The notes below the pieces were generated by a model. That model was not told the origin of the DNA. It saw nothing but the letters and a program-made list of their open reading frames with translations, and made no database searches. Source: Tenebrio molitor (lineage: Eukaryota; Arthropoda; Insecta; Coleoptera; Tenebrionidae). Taken from it: 64,000 bases of DNA. Of the stretch, positions 1 through 11,939 are shown one piece after another (within the stretch, counting starts at the first letter, position 1; every line of letters starts with the position of its first letter). The position numbers were made by a program, and so were the translations under genes. The stretch is taken from contig NC_091053.1 in assembly GCF_963966145.1 (NCBI RefSeq), positions 2,976,001 to 3,040,000 on the forward strand, read 5' to 3'.

Positions 1-1490
1 GATTCGAATGTTTTCCCACAAAATTGATTTTCCTATTTACTAATTTACGTAAATAGTTATTTATCGTTTTGGAGAGACGTGTATGGACATTAAAGCAGCT
101 CCAATAAAATTATGGTGATGTTGCTTTTATGAATAATGTCACATTGATTAATAGAAACTATTCGGGTTAAAGAGTGGAAGTGTTCGCTAACATGTCAAAA
201 GGAATTTTTCACCGTGACAACTCTATATTGTGCAGGAAAACGTAATTTTCCTCACTAATACGTCAACTTTCTCCCACCTCGATCGCGAAACCATTACTCT
301 GAATCGTATATCATTTTAATGTCGGCATCTATTTTTATGGGGGACATCAGTTCCGTGATGGGCTGTTTATTACATCCACCAGCAAATCCTTCCCCGTGTC
401 TCTGTCTCGTGTTTAAACGAATTTGATTCATTCCGCATTTCATATTCCGCGGAATGAGAACAAACCTTGTAAAGAGATGCAAATAAAATGTAATAAGAAT
501 TTTGCTTCTATACAAAGAAGAACAATTTAAACATCAATTTGGGAAAGTATGTGGAGGAGCGTGAATTTCCGCTAGGGGGAATCTAGGCCGTTCGACCCAC
601 TCGCAGGAATTTCATGAGGATTTTTCATCGCAGTCATAACGTAACGTAACGTCGTTTTCCATAACGCCGGTCGCTTCTGAATTATTCCCGTACTTAAATG
701 CATTTTGCATCGTATTCGTCTTTCACGTCAAACCACCACTTTAGAATGATATATTACTCTTAAAATTGTGTTCCGCGAAACAACGTTTCGGTCCGATATT
801 TCATCCAGAAAAATTATGTTTTCCTAAATACCACAGATGGCGGTGTCAGAGTTGATAACGCGAAGAAAAGTCCCAGAATTTATCAACCCCCTACGCTCAA
901 AACTAACTAAAAGGGGTGATGCGTCATGCAACTAACCATCTATTACAATTTCCACTTTATCTCCAAATTATCTCAGGAGGGTTTATTGCACGTTTCGTAT
1001 TGCTGCACATTTACGCTTATCTCGGAATTTTTATGATGATTTGTACGATATTATACTAACCATTTCGTTCGTTCTTTATGGTTTACAATAAATTCGTTTC
1101 GGCTTTTGTAAGCAAACAAATACGATGGTTTTTTGTCAAAAGATTCGATTTCGCTATGAAATATGAGGATCGTTCTTATGCATAAGTGAGGATTCAAATT
1201 TGCGGAATTTATAGGTCGCGATGGTCAAATATAACAATATCATTCAAGACAATAATGGAAGGCAGAAACGTAAATATAAATCGTCCGAGAAATGGCTACG
1301 AGGATGTCCTTAAGAGCGCTATTAGTGATGACTGATGAAGAGCACCGGTCAGAAGTCGGAATATTGTAAATTTTTTCATGTTTTTGAAAAGTTTTACGAG
1401 GCGCCATCAGACCATAACGCAGACGGAGCACGACGGAAAGATTAAATGCAAAGAAATAGTTATTTGCAGGAAGAGTGAGGGAGCCAAAGC
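1..1490. other. No gene seen; AT-rich unique sequence
   Basis: I see no open frame with recognisable protein character, no tRNA and no clear repeat copy here. It is consistent with intergenic or intronic insect DNA upstream of the CELF-type exon. Confidence 0.5.
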
Positions 1491-1491
1491 G

Positions 1492-1518
1492 TTCGTTCAC
1501 GCGAATTGCGTGAACGAA
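1492..1518. repeat. Perfect 11-bp hairpin
   Basis: The arms TTCGTTCACGC and GCGTGAACGAA pair perfectly around a 5-base loop (GAATT). It lies just inside the larger fold-back repeat that follows. No function is recognised; it could be the core of an old palindromic transposon. Confidence 0.6.
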
Positions 1519-1550
1519 AGCGGTTTTACTCTCGAGTGCTGTATTTGGTT

Positions 1551-1819
1551 TTGTTCGATGCCTCCTTAGAAAGTGAGTCTATAACCTTGTATTCAAAATT
1601 TTAAATGAAAATAAATCACAGTATTGGACGTATCTGTTGCTATGAAAACAAAGTTCTGTAACGTCAATAAAGTGGTTGTGTGCACAAAAATTACGTTATC
1701 AGAAAGAACTGCAAAAATTTACATAATTATGCGTGAATGAAAACCAGTGAGCGAAAGAGAAACCTTCACCCTTTGGTAACTATGGATTCAGACTCACTTT
1801 CTAGGGAGGTATCGAACAA
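1551..1819. repeat. Fold-back repeat with 30-bp arms
   Basis: The segment 1551-1580 is the inverted complement of 1790-1819, with only two or three differences; both contain the core AGAAAGTGAGTCT. The ~210-bp spacer has no coding character. The layout fits a small MITE-like element. No target-site duplication was resolved. Confidence 0.55.
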
Positions 1820-1840
1820 ATAGTTTTGAAATATGTATAA

Positions 1841-1869
1841 TTTTGTTTGTTTGTTTGTTTGTTTGTTTT
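1841..1869. repeat. TTTG microsatellite
   Basis: About six to seven tandem copies of TTTG/GTTT are visible. It is a simple sequence repeat with no sign of function. Confidence 0.85.
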
Positions 1870-2670
1870 CGTCAATGGTCAAAAAACAATTTAAGCTGTG
1901 CAAAATGTCACGCACCAGTCTCCTTTAATTTAATCAATGATTTAAACACGCCGGTCCCACTTTTTAAAATAACGAATACGAAATGAACTGTAGTCGTTAA
2001 CGTACTCCTAAGTGTGCACGAACATTACTGTAATTCCCCTTTATTAAAACCAACCACACATTACACCTAGTTACGAAAATAATAAAAGCCCGCCGCAAAA
2101 TTGTTTAATTTCGCTCGCACGTCGCCGATATATTGCCATGTTACATTTTTATCACCATCATATTCGCCACATCCCCCAGTACATAACGTCTATATCCTCC
2201 TTACAAATATTTGATATTTCCATAGAACGCAGTGAGATCCGGAGAAACTCTTTCCGTTTTGTTTTCCCTCGACGTCTGAGAAAGTACGTCAGCTGGAACT
2301 AATATACGCACCGTATAGCTGTGCAATGTGAGCTTCCTCATATTGCCTCTGATAACTCGATAGATAAGAAAACTGCCTATTTGCGCTATCGCACACTACC
2401 AAGGCACTGTTTGACAACATTGATATTATTGTTTAGGCGACATAAATTCGCACATCTGGGACCGGGCACGGATGTAAAGGCCGGCGATAATAGTTTTTGT
2501 GTTAGGATCTTCCACGCAGAATGCCACCGAAATTTAAGTGAATTTGTTTTGAAGTTTCTCGGTGGAAAATTGTGCAAAATAAATTAAAAAACATTCTAAT
2601 TTAATCAACTTAATAGGTAATTGTTGATAACAGACTGCTTGTAGTTGTTAGTGTCAGTGTTCCTTCACCA

Positions 2671-3056
2671 CCTTCAAAATGAGATTTTGCGACCGCATAG
2701 TAGTGCGCGAACATTTTGAAGCTCTAGTGCGCGAAATCGACGTTCACGCACTAGTGCGAATGCTTTTTGGGTGATTTTCAAACACTATAAAAATTTCGAC
2801 AGTGGAAATAAATCGCTATTAATTCGATTGACACTTTGCATCGCATGGAGAAGCGCCATCCTATTCACAAAGGGTGTACGACAAATCAGACATAATGTTC
2901 GTTTCAAAAAATATTGTACTAACTTCGATGCGAGAAGACGTATTCAGCACATTCGCGCAAATGAAGCACTCGCTCCTTCGTCGCTCGTGCCTCAAATAAT
3001 ACACTCATACACAAAAAATGTCTTCTCGCACTCATAAATAACTATTTTGAGCAACG
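2671..3056. repeat. Dispersed repeat family C, copy 1
   Basis: This ~385-bp stretch is repeated at 48622-49078 in the same orientation. Shared landmarks are the CACTAGTGCGAATGCTTTTTGG block, the sequence around AAAGGGTRTACGACAAATCAG, and CACTCGCTCCTTCGTCGCTCGT near the end. Both copies start near CCTTCAAAAT and stop near ACTATTTTGAG. It has internal inverted pieces (GCGAGAAGACG and CTTCTCGCAC) but no coding capacity. It is probably a non-autonomous DNA transposon; the class is unknown. Confidence 0.7.
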
Positions 3057-3230
3057 AATTAATTAACGTGCTTTTTCAGTACAACGCAGAATTTTTTAAA
3101 AGTTAGATTATACAGGATTTCTCTGCTAAGACTTTCGAGCCTAATATCTCGGTTATTTGCCAACGGGTTTTTATGAAATTTGAAATGCAGATACTCGTAT
3201 TTTAGACCGTGAAGGTTCAATTAGTAGTTT

Positions 3231-6203
3231 CAACTCATCCATATACATATACAATAACTGACAGCAATTTGGTTCGAATCGGCGACAAACATTTTTTGGA
3301 AAAAAACCATGTACCCCCCCCTTCTATCTAATTTTCACTTCGGAAAATCATTTAAACGCCCATAGCTCCCCTATTAAGCCACAAATGGCAATGAATTTTG
3401 CACCGTTGGATTGCTCTTGTCAAGGCGCTTTTTTTGAGCCGAAAAAAAAGTACCTGGATTTTTCCGTTTTAGAGAAATTCGCAAAAAACCAAAAACTCCA
3501 TATTTTTGGCTCCCACAGCAAAAAATGGGTTCAATGGCCGGAACTTTTACTATACCTGAATTCAACTCATCCTATACAATAACTGACAGCAATTTGGTTC
3601 GAATCGGCGACAAACATTTTTTGGAAAAAAACCATGTACCCCCCCCTTCTATCTAATTTTCACTTCGGAAAATCATTTAAACGCCCATAGCTCCCCTATT
3701 AAGCCACAAATGGCAATGAATTTTGCACCGTTGGATTGCTCTTGTCAAGGCGCTTTTTTTGAGCCGAAAAAAAATTACCTGGATTTTTCCGTTTTAGAGA
3801 AATTCGCAAAAAACCAAAAACTCCATATTTTTGGCTCCCACAGCAAAAAATGGGTTCAATGGCCGGAACTTTTACTATACCTGAATTCAACTCATCCTAT
3901 ACAATAACTGACAGCAATTTGGTTCGAATCGGCGACAAACATTTTTTGGAAAAAAACCATGTACCCCCCCCTTCTATCTAATTTTCACTTCGGAAAATCA
4001 TTTAAACGCCCATAGCTCCCCTATTAAGCCACAAATGGCAATGAATTTTGCACCGTTGGATTGCTCTTGTCAAGGCGCTTTTTTTGAGCCGAAAAAAAAT
4101 TACCTGGATTTTTCCGTTTTAGAGAAATTCGCAAAAAACCAAAAACTCCATATTTTTGGCTCCCACAGCAAAAAATGGGTTCAATGGCCGGAACTTTTAC
4201 TATACCTGAATTCAACTCATCCTATACAATAACTGACAGCAATTTGGTTCGAATCGGCGACAAACATTTTTTGGAAAAAACCATGTACCCCCCCTTCTAT
4301 CTAATTTTCACTTCGGAAAATCATTTAAACGCCCATAGCTCCCTTATTAAGCCAGATATGGCAATGCATTTTGCACCGTTGGATTTCTCTTGTCAAGGCG
4401 CTTCTTCTGAGCGGAAAAAAATTTACCTGGATTTTTCCGTTTTAGAGAAATTCGCAAAAAACCAAAAACTCCATATTTGTGGCTCCCACAGCAAAAAATG
4501 GGTTCAATGGCCGGAACTTTTACTATACCTGAATTCAACTCATCCTATACAATAACTGACAGCAATTTGGTTCGAATCGGCGACAAACATTTTTTGGAAA
4601 AAAACCATGTACCCCCCCCTTCTATCTAATTTTCACTTCGGAAAATCATTTAAACGCCCATAGATCCCCTATTAAGCCACAAATGGCAATGAATTTTGCA
4701 CCGTTGGATTGCTCTTGTCAAGGCGCTTTTTTTGAGCCGAAAAAAAATTACCTGGATTTTTCCGTTTTAGAGAAATTCGCAAAAAACCAAAAACTCCATA
4801 TTTTTGGCTCCCACAGCAAAAAATGGGTTCAATGGCCGGAACTTTTACTATACCTGAATTCAACTCATCCTATACAATAACTGACAGCAATTTGGTTCGA
4901 ATCGGCGACAAACATTTTTTGGAAAAAAACCATGTACCCCCCCCCCCCTTCTATCTAATTTTCACTTCGGAAAATCATTTAAACGCCCATAGCTCCCCTA
5001 TTAAGCCAAAAATGGCAATGAATTTTGCACCGTTGGATTTCTCTTGTCAAGGCGCTTTTTTTGAGCCGAAAAAAATTTACCTGGATTTTTCCGTTTTAGA
5101 GAAATTCGCAAAAAACCAAAAACTCCATATTTTTGGCTCCCACAGCAAAAAATGGGTTCAATGGCCGGAACTTTTACTATACCTGAATTCAACTCATCCT
5201 ATACAATAACTGACAGCAATTTGGTTCGAATCGGCGACAAACATTTTTTGGAAAAAAACCATGTACCCCTCCTATCTAATTTTCACTTCGGAAAATCATT
5301 TAAACGCCCATAGCTCCCTTATTAAGCCAGATATGGCAATGCATTTTGCACCGTTGGATTTCTCTTGTCAAGGCGCTTCTTCTGAGCGGAAAAAAATTTA
5401 CCTGGATTTTTCCGTTTTAGAGAAATTCGCAAAAAACCAAAAACTCCATATTTTTGGCTCCCACAGCAAAAAATGGGTTCAATGGCCGGAACTTTTACTA
5501 TACCTGAATTCAACTCATCCTATACAATAACTGACAGCAATTTGGTTCGAATCGGCGACAAACATTTTTTGGAAAAAAACCATGTACCTCTCCTATCTAA
5601 TTTTCACTTCGGAAAATCATTTAAACGCCCATAGCTCCCTTATTAAGCCAGATATGGCAATGCATTTTGCACCGTTGGATTTCTCTTGTCAAGGCGCTTC
5701 TTCTGAGCGGAAAAAAATTTACCTGGATTTTTCCGTTTTAGAGAAATTCGCAAAAAACCAAAAACTCCATATTTTTGGCTCCCACAGCAAAAAATGGGTT
5801 CAATGGCCGGAACTTTTACTATACCTGAATTCAACTCATCCTATACAATAACTGACAGCAATTTGGTTCGAATCGGCGACAAACATTTTTTGGAAAAAAA
5901 CCATGTACCCCTCCTATCTAATTTTCACTTCGGAAAATCATTTAAACGCCCATAGCTCCCTTATTAAGCCAGATATGGCAATGCATTTTGCACCGTTGGA
6001 TTTCTCTTGTCAAGGCGCTTTTTTTGAGCCGAAAAAAATTTACCTGGATTTTTCCGTTTTAGAGAAATTCGCAAAAAACCAAAAACTCCATATTTTTGGC
6101 TCCCAAAAAATTGGTTCAATGGCCGGAACTTACTATACCTCTATTCAACTCCATCCTATACAATAACTGACAGCAATTTGGTTCGAATCGGCGACAAAAC
6201 ATT
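3231..6203 (+). repeat. Tandem array, nine ~325-bp units plus a partial tenth
   Basis: Units begin at CAACTCATCC: 3231, 3563, 3888, 4213, 4536, 4861, 5190, 5511 and 5832, with a partial unit from 6146. Spacings are 332, 325, 325, 323, 325, 329, 321, 321 and 314. Length variation is mostly in a C-run after ACCATGTAC. Two sequence types alternate: one with CCACAAATGGCAATGAATTTT, the other with CCAGATATGGCAATGCATTTT. The first and last units are the most degenerate, typical of satellite arrays. Short open frames recur on both strands with a stop in every unit; I regard them as non-coding. Each unit has the sequence GGTTCGAATCGG, which fits a Pol III B-box. Confidence 0.9.
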
Positions 6204-6336
6204 TTGTACACCCTTTAAGGTCTGTCAAAATTGGGCGCGCTTTATTAGAAACGTCAAATTGTGAAAATTTATTAAAAATACTCTAAAAATAGACTACAGC
6301 GGCAGAAATTTCAATATTGTTCAAAAAGAAAAAAAA

Positions 6337-6531
6337 ATTGCCTATGGAGAGTGTCGTAAGAACTTCAATGACACAGTTCGTTTTCTCGTGGAACACTATC
6401 CAAATGTAGGCTTTACAAAATGTAAGGTTAAGAGAGTCGTCAATTTATTTGAAGACACAGGAAGCGTACGTGAACTAAATTACCTTGGTAAAATATCCCG
6501 ATCGTGTTTTAGTCTTTTATGGAAAAATTAA
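6337..6531 (+). pseudogene. Transposase N-terminal helix-turn-helix remnant
   Basis: This 64-codon open stretch reads AYGECRKNFNDTVRFLVEHY and later KRVVNLFEDTGSVRE. That is the pattern of the N-terminal DNA-binding helix-turn-helix of insect mariner-type transposases (the domain often labelled DUF4817): a charged helix, a spacer with aromatic residues, and a 'F..TGSV' turn. A homologous frame lies inverted at 12855-13070 and keeps six more N-terminal codons. In this copy a slip in the A-run at 6329-6337 breaks the frame from any upstream start. The catalytic DDE/D core is absent, so it cannot encode an active transposase. Confidence 0.6.
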
Positions 6532-6944
6532 AGCATCCAGTATAATAAATTACGTCCAAATGTTGTCTTTAACTGTCACCCGCGCTTCTGCGAAAAGGGA
6601 TGAACAAAATTCTGCAAAACTGCGCGTTTGTTTAATACGCGTCTACAATTTTTCATTTGCAGCCACGTTTAACACAGTTTTTTGCTTTTTTCTTGCAAAC
6701 CAGACGTCTTTCAAGGACGAGTTTTTCCCTACAGCATTTTTTATTGACGATCAATTTTTTATGTAAATCTTAATTAATTCAACATTTTAAAAAGGCATGT
6801 AAAAATTGCGTTTTTAAGACTTGGGTGATTGCATTAATGGGATTTTATTCTTCACCGTCTAAAATATCAGCATTTTAATTTCACAAAAATCCGCTGGAAA
6901 ATAACTGAGTTATTCGGCTCGAAAGTCTTAGCTGAGACACCCTG

Positions 6945-8590
6945 TATAATGGATTATTAAATCTCTTGATACGATATTCTTGTTGTGAAACATCTATACA
7001 TTTTAGGTTCATTGTTCATTCGATCGATTAAAATTAAATCATGATGCGTTGGCGCAAATTTTTAAATTCTGCCATTCCATGCATAAACGCGGAATGGTAG
7101 CTATACAGCAGCAAAATAATCAAAAATGCGGATATATTTATTTAATATTCAAGAGTAATCCAAACAGATGGTCGATAATGCTTTTTCCATGTTTAGATAA
7201 CAACGAACCATCGATAACATGAATTTGCATTAACAATTTTACATGGTTTAGTAATGTTTTGATTTTTCAACAATCGCATTGCTGCAATAAATTCAGCGAA
7301 TCGTTGAAATACCTGCATCAAGTTTAGTGCAGTCCATTTTATCTGCTGCAAATAACATTTCGTTCGAAAGCGTAATGTTTGATTTTTTTTGAAAATTGAT
7401 TAAGACAACACTGAAAAAATAATAATTGTGGTGATCATTCACCGATGGGACAACTGCCATTACTACTTGGATAAAAGTGGGAGGGATCAAATTTATAGGT
7501 AGATCACATGGTTCACGACCCACCCCACTTGGAAGATTAGCAACTGACAGGTGCCTCGTCCCACTTTCCAGATGTTGAGAGTATCACCTCTGGCAACCTG
7601 CAGACCTAAACAGTTTCAGTGGCGCATGACAGTTCTATTGCACGTGGATGGCACGCATTTCGGATGACGTCATCGATTGAAGTTCACCGACCGCCTAGAA
7701 GTGCACCCTTCCAGTTTCCAGCGTCAAGATCAGCCGTGCAGTCGGGAAATGAATGAGCAAAGAGAAAAGGAGGGTGAGATTGTGAACGGCGCGGTGCATA
7801 CAGTTTTCCCCTCGGTTAAAACGCTCCTAATGTGATTACTACGTTCTCTTCATTTCAACAACGACTGGAGATCGTAGATCTTCTTTCCAGCTGTCGTCAA
7901 AAAATTCTAAAGATGTGGTCAAGGCGTGGACATTTTTAATGATGTATAATTTGTACCCACCCAGTCTTCAGCACTGCGAAACTCGAAAATATGCGAAAAA
8001 CGGGATGAAAGAGACGTCCGCGATTAGAATGGGGGTTGCCGTACTCACTTCAACCACTTCCTAAAACAATTCTGGTAGTTTCGTCTTCCGAACGATGGCA
8101 CTTTGTCTAGGTTTCCTTCGGTTGGAAATTGCCATCGAGGCTTCAAATCGGCTTTATAAATCGTCCCTGTAGCGTGTCCGAAAGCCTACAGGAGAAATCC
8201 CAACTTATCTGCTTCCGTACCTACTTGTCGGACCGAAAACGTCGTCCCTTGAGTGTCTGTTTTAGACGACCGAGTTCAAGATGGTCGCTGACCGAGGATT
8301 TCATGCTTTATGGTGATGCTCTTTGCTTTTACACTACGCCGTATTCACGTCGTATATCTCGAAAGCGTCCAAAGGATATTTGCATTAATTTCAGCGTTTG
8401 GTGTTCAACCGTATTGCACAGTATTCGTGACTTACTGTTAGTTACGAAGTTAGCTACGAAAGCTACAAAAATGTAGGAGTTATTTAGTTAAATTTTTCAA
8501 GGGCAAATTGGAACGGAATACAAAAAGAGAAACTATACATATAAGTATCTGATTCCTTACCTAACGCTAATACTGTGTATAAAATATGAT
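6945..8590. other. No gene seen
   Basis: The sequence is mostly unique. Around 7500-8480 it is less AT-rich and has short open frames (for example 115 codons at 8129-8476) without recognisable motifs. I see no splice-supported exon and no repeat match. Confidence 0.45.
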
Positions 8591-8603
8591 TTAATTAATT
8601 TAT

Positions 8604-9268
8604 TTGAAAATAGTGAGCAAAGATTGCAATTAAATCACTAGTGAGGAAATAATATTTTCTCACTAGTGAGCAAAGTGAATGTTTTGCGAGTTTGTCGATA
8701 TAGAGCTCCAAGTATGTTGCATTGGAAGTTTTTTTAACCTGCTTTTACAATACTTTCTGAAATAAAACTAAAGCTTATCTTATTTTTGACTTATTTAAAT
8801 TTTTAACCTGTTATTTAGATTTCAATTGACGAAAAAACGTGATATTGCTTGGGGTAAACTTCTGGGAAAATTCATGCTAAATGCATTGTGTGTTGGTATC
8901 ACTGATTAAACTAAAATCACTAAACCAATCACAAACACGCAACGCCTAAAAACATAACCTCTTTTGTTTGGAATTTTGTTGATCCACGTTTTGTTGTGAA
9001 AAACTGTATTCGTGAGTTCCCTGCTGGGCTAATTTTGTAGAAGTTATTGTTTCAGTGATTTTAACAGTTATAAAAAATAGTGATGCAGATAGATAATGCT
9101 CTACAGTTTACGTTAATCTAACCTCATTTTTACTCTTGTCATGTTTTTGTCATTTTGATTTATTTACTCGTACGGTTGGGGTCCTCGCCTTCGCCTCGTA
9201 CGCCCAACTTCCGTACTCGTGATTAAATGCACCACTTTGCTCATTTGTATTGAAAATAGCTATTTTCG
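8604..9268. repeat. Dispersed repeat family B, copy 1
   Basis: The left end (8604-8690) contains the palindrome TCACTAGTGAGGAAATAATA...TCTCACTAGTGA flanked by GTGAGCAAAG. The right end (9168-9268) has CTCGTACGGTTGGGGTCCTCGCC and then TTTGCTCATTTGTATTGAAAA. Both ends recur, inverted and brought close together, at 28214-28438, and the left end alone recurs at 46198-46283. Terminal GTGAGCAAAG/CTTTGCTCA makes short inverted ends. It is probably a non-autonomous DNA transposon; the interior has no coding frame. Confidence 0.65.
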
Positions 9269-9269
9269 T

Positions 9270-10690
9270 AATATTTTATATTTCATTTTTAACTTTAATT
9301 ATTTTAATTAATTATTTATTGTGCTTCCATTTAATTGAATTTTATTTATCCAGGAATTATTTGACAGCATTAACAGCCGCAACCCTAATGTGTCATTAAT
9401 TAAATCCCCGATTTCCCCAGCGCCGACCAATCAATAAAACTGTTCGAATAATCGTAACAATCACTTTGCATGCGAAAGAATCGGCCTTAATTCATGTGGC
9501 TTAAAGGTTGCGTTTGTTTCGGTGGTGGCTTCGGGGCGAAGAAAGTTTCCTCTTTAAAAATTAATTAAGGTTTTGATTGAAGGCTCCGCCGACCGCCGTG
9601 CTCACCTCGGAATCGTTAACTTCTGGACCGGGAATGACCGCAGTGTCCTTGTTAGTTTGACCAGGAATCGGGAGAGAGTTTCCAGTTGTTAACTCGGTTA
9701 ACTTTCTCAGTTTCTCTTCCTACAATAATTTAGAAGAGGTCCTCATTAAGAGCTTCGCGCACTTCTTTACTTTACAACTCAAGTTACACAACCATCTAAA
9801 GTTTCAACGCACACTTTTCGACAATGAGGACATTTAACACTCTGCCGATAGCTCCGTTAAGCTTACAAGCAGGGTCGTAACTAAATACGACGCAATTTTC
9901 AAACTCGCTTCGGTATTTTCTTATTTTATCTATAAAGACCCAACGCTAGGGATAACGCAGGAAAAAAATGCTTTAATTAAGAGGAAAGGGTGAAGAATAT
10001 TTGTCAGTGTCACTTTAGGAAGTATTTAATCGATGAATTAATGAGCAAGTCTTGAAGGAGTAGCCGTTTTGTGTTGGACCTCGTTTGCATGCTAGGTTTT
10101 TCTTTGGATTTTTCCACATTTTCTATGCATGCTCTCCATGCAGAAACTTTCCGCTCTAAATTTAAAGCAACTACATTACACCAATAGAAATTTATAGGGA
10201 AGTTCCTTACATTTATAGTCCTGACATACCAAAGCATTTCTCTTTATTCGCTTTTATTTTGTCAATTTTTATCTTAAAATCGAAAAAATTGTTAGTTTTT
10301 CCAGTCACGTATATTTACGTTGATGTTATCGTTTTAGTTTATAAAGTAAATAAACTGACATGTTAACTGATCGACGATGTCAAGTTATTGATTGAAATTT
10401 AGAAACAGTTGTTTTAGTCACTTTTTGATGTTATGATGTATAACATGAAACAACAATAAACGCATAAATCGAATAATAATCGCCATACATTAATAAAACT
10501 TGTGAATTTATGCCACATGGTGTATTTATTTAAATATTTATTGTGGCCTAAAATTTGTTGTTCAGCACAGCTAAATAAATAATGCAGATCCTTACTATAA
10601 ATTAACAATTTCAGTGAATGTGTTTGTATTCAGTGAAGAGTTAAACATTATTCAATATTAGTTTGCGAAATGCCATGCCATCGAAAATTT
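9270..10690. other. No gene seen
   Basis: Unique AT-rich sequence. Short frames at 10010-10237 and 10414-10608 (minus) show no domain character. Confidence 0.45.
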
Positions 10691-10697
10691 AAAAAAA

Positions 10698-11210
10698 TCG
10701 ATTTGCTATTACAATATGTGTTACTTCAGAAATGGAGAAAGACCTGAGAACGGCGACACCTCGAGTTTTTGAGGAATTTCAACAAAAGTTTCTGGATTTC
10801 AAGTCTACAAATGCGTAAACATGTTTTAGTAAACAGGTAGTGTTCTGTGCAAAAAAAGCAGTGGTCGACCGACAAAAAGAACAGTTGAAAATATTGAAGA
10901 GGTTGAACAAGGATTGCAGAGACCCCAAATAAATCCATCCGGAGATTATCCAAGAAACTCACCTATCATTTGGTACTGTTCAGCTTATCCTTAAAAAAGA
11001 TTTGCACTTTTTTCCTTATCGTGCATGAAATTAAACCCCTTGACAATAAGAGCCCCCACAACATAATTGAATATTGATCGTTGAATCGATTTATAAACAA
11101 GCGGCGTGCGTGAATAAAGGCACGGGAGTTTTAAATCTCTCGACAGGTCACACATAATGCACACCTTTATGAAAATCAAGATTTCAACTGAAATTTTTGA
11201 TCAGAGCCTA
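10698..11210 (+). pseudogene. Mariner-like transposase remnant, copy 1 (deleted)
   Basis: This stretch matches 44866-45545 in the same orientation. The reading frame is scattered: MEKDLRTATPRVFEEF, then after a frameshift KEQLKILKRLN, then LILKKDLHFFPYR. The last motif resembles the second helix-turn-helix region of insect mariner-type transposases (LKKDLxxxPYK). Compared with the 44.9-kb copy it has lost several internal blocks of 10-60 bases, for example the segment after GGAGTTTTAAATCTC. No catalytic triad is visible. It sits just upstream of the CELF-type 5' region and is non-functional. Confidence 0.6.
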
Positions 11211-11399
11211 CTCTATTTTTTTTTACAGTTGTAAAATGTAAATAGAAATATTTGTATGATCGTGGTATTAGATGATGTAAATCCTCAGGTGTCGTCCTTT
11301 TACCTGGCACTCCATAATCGTGCACTTTGTACGTCAGCAGTGTTAACGGGAAAGGCAGTAGTGGTGGTGGAAACGCAGGCTTTTCCATCAAGCAGCGCT

Positions 11400-11939
11400 G
11401 CCGGGAATTACGCGTAGAGTATGAGTCAGCTGTACAAGGGGTCCTACCCTACACCTCTTTATTGGGTAAGGGTGGCTGAGGATTGGCTATGCCTACGATG
11501 CAACTGCACAAAGACCTAGGGGACACGCCACTGGCCGACAGTGTTGGTTTAGTGTTGTGAAGGTGAAGTCCTCTTGTGGTCGTTAGGTTAGGACATCAAT
11601 TTCTGTGCAATATTTACCCCCGCTTGAATCAATCCTGCAACAACACGCGCTTTCAGCTTCAGCACGAAACTCTAGACTTAGCGAAACGGAAAAGACTGTG
11701 CACCACCAATTGATTGTGTTCAATACTTCGAGGTTAAGTTATAACATTAGATCTAGTGACAGTTTATGTAGTTTGTAAGTGATTTCGATAAGTTATTAGC
11801 TCGATAAAACCGTTTGTGGGTGTATTTTTGTGAAGGCTGAATTAAGTGGACCGAGAGGAAAAATACAGTCTGGCGTTGCGTATTTGTCTGGTCGGCTGAT
11901 CGATAGCGGGAGTGCGTGTGAGGGGTTGAAGGGTGTAGA
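11400..11939 (+). promoter_or_regulatory. Probable 5' UTR/promoter region of CELF-type exon
   Basis: The segment directly upstream of the CELF coding exon is free of identified repeats and moderately GC-richer than its surroundings. There is an in-frame TGA-free stretch only close to the ATG, and no convincing splice acceptor was found immediately before it, so the exon may be the first one. No TATA box is obvious. The transcription start cannot be fixed by eye. Confidence 0.35.

Larger units (their letters stand above)
3113..6944 (+). mobile_element. Tc1/mariner-like element with internal satellite array
   Basis: The element starts CAGG after a TA at 3111-3112 and ends CCTG before a TA at 6945-6946, the TA duplication expected for the Tc1/mariner superfamily. 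Its inverted ends both contain GCTAAGACTTTCGAGCC, followed by a stretch on ATATCTCGGTTATTTGCC. The right third (about 6204-6944) carries a remnant of the transposase helix-turn-helix and aligns in inverted orientation to the copy at 12388-13534. The left interior is replaced by nine tandem ~325-bp units. No complete transposase remains, so this copy is non-autonomous. Confidence 0.75.

Noticed and set aside
3374..6166. Repeated 63-128 codon ORFs on both strands in the tandem array
   Set aside because: They recur because the DNA unit recurs, each unit has a stop, the period is often not a multiple of three, and the peptides have no recognised motifs.
3231..6203. CRISPR array
   Set aside because: Units are ~325 bp tandem copies without short repeats alternating with unique spacers, and the genome is animal.
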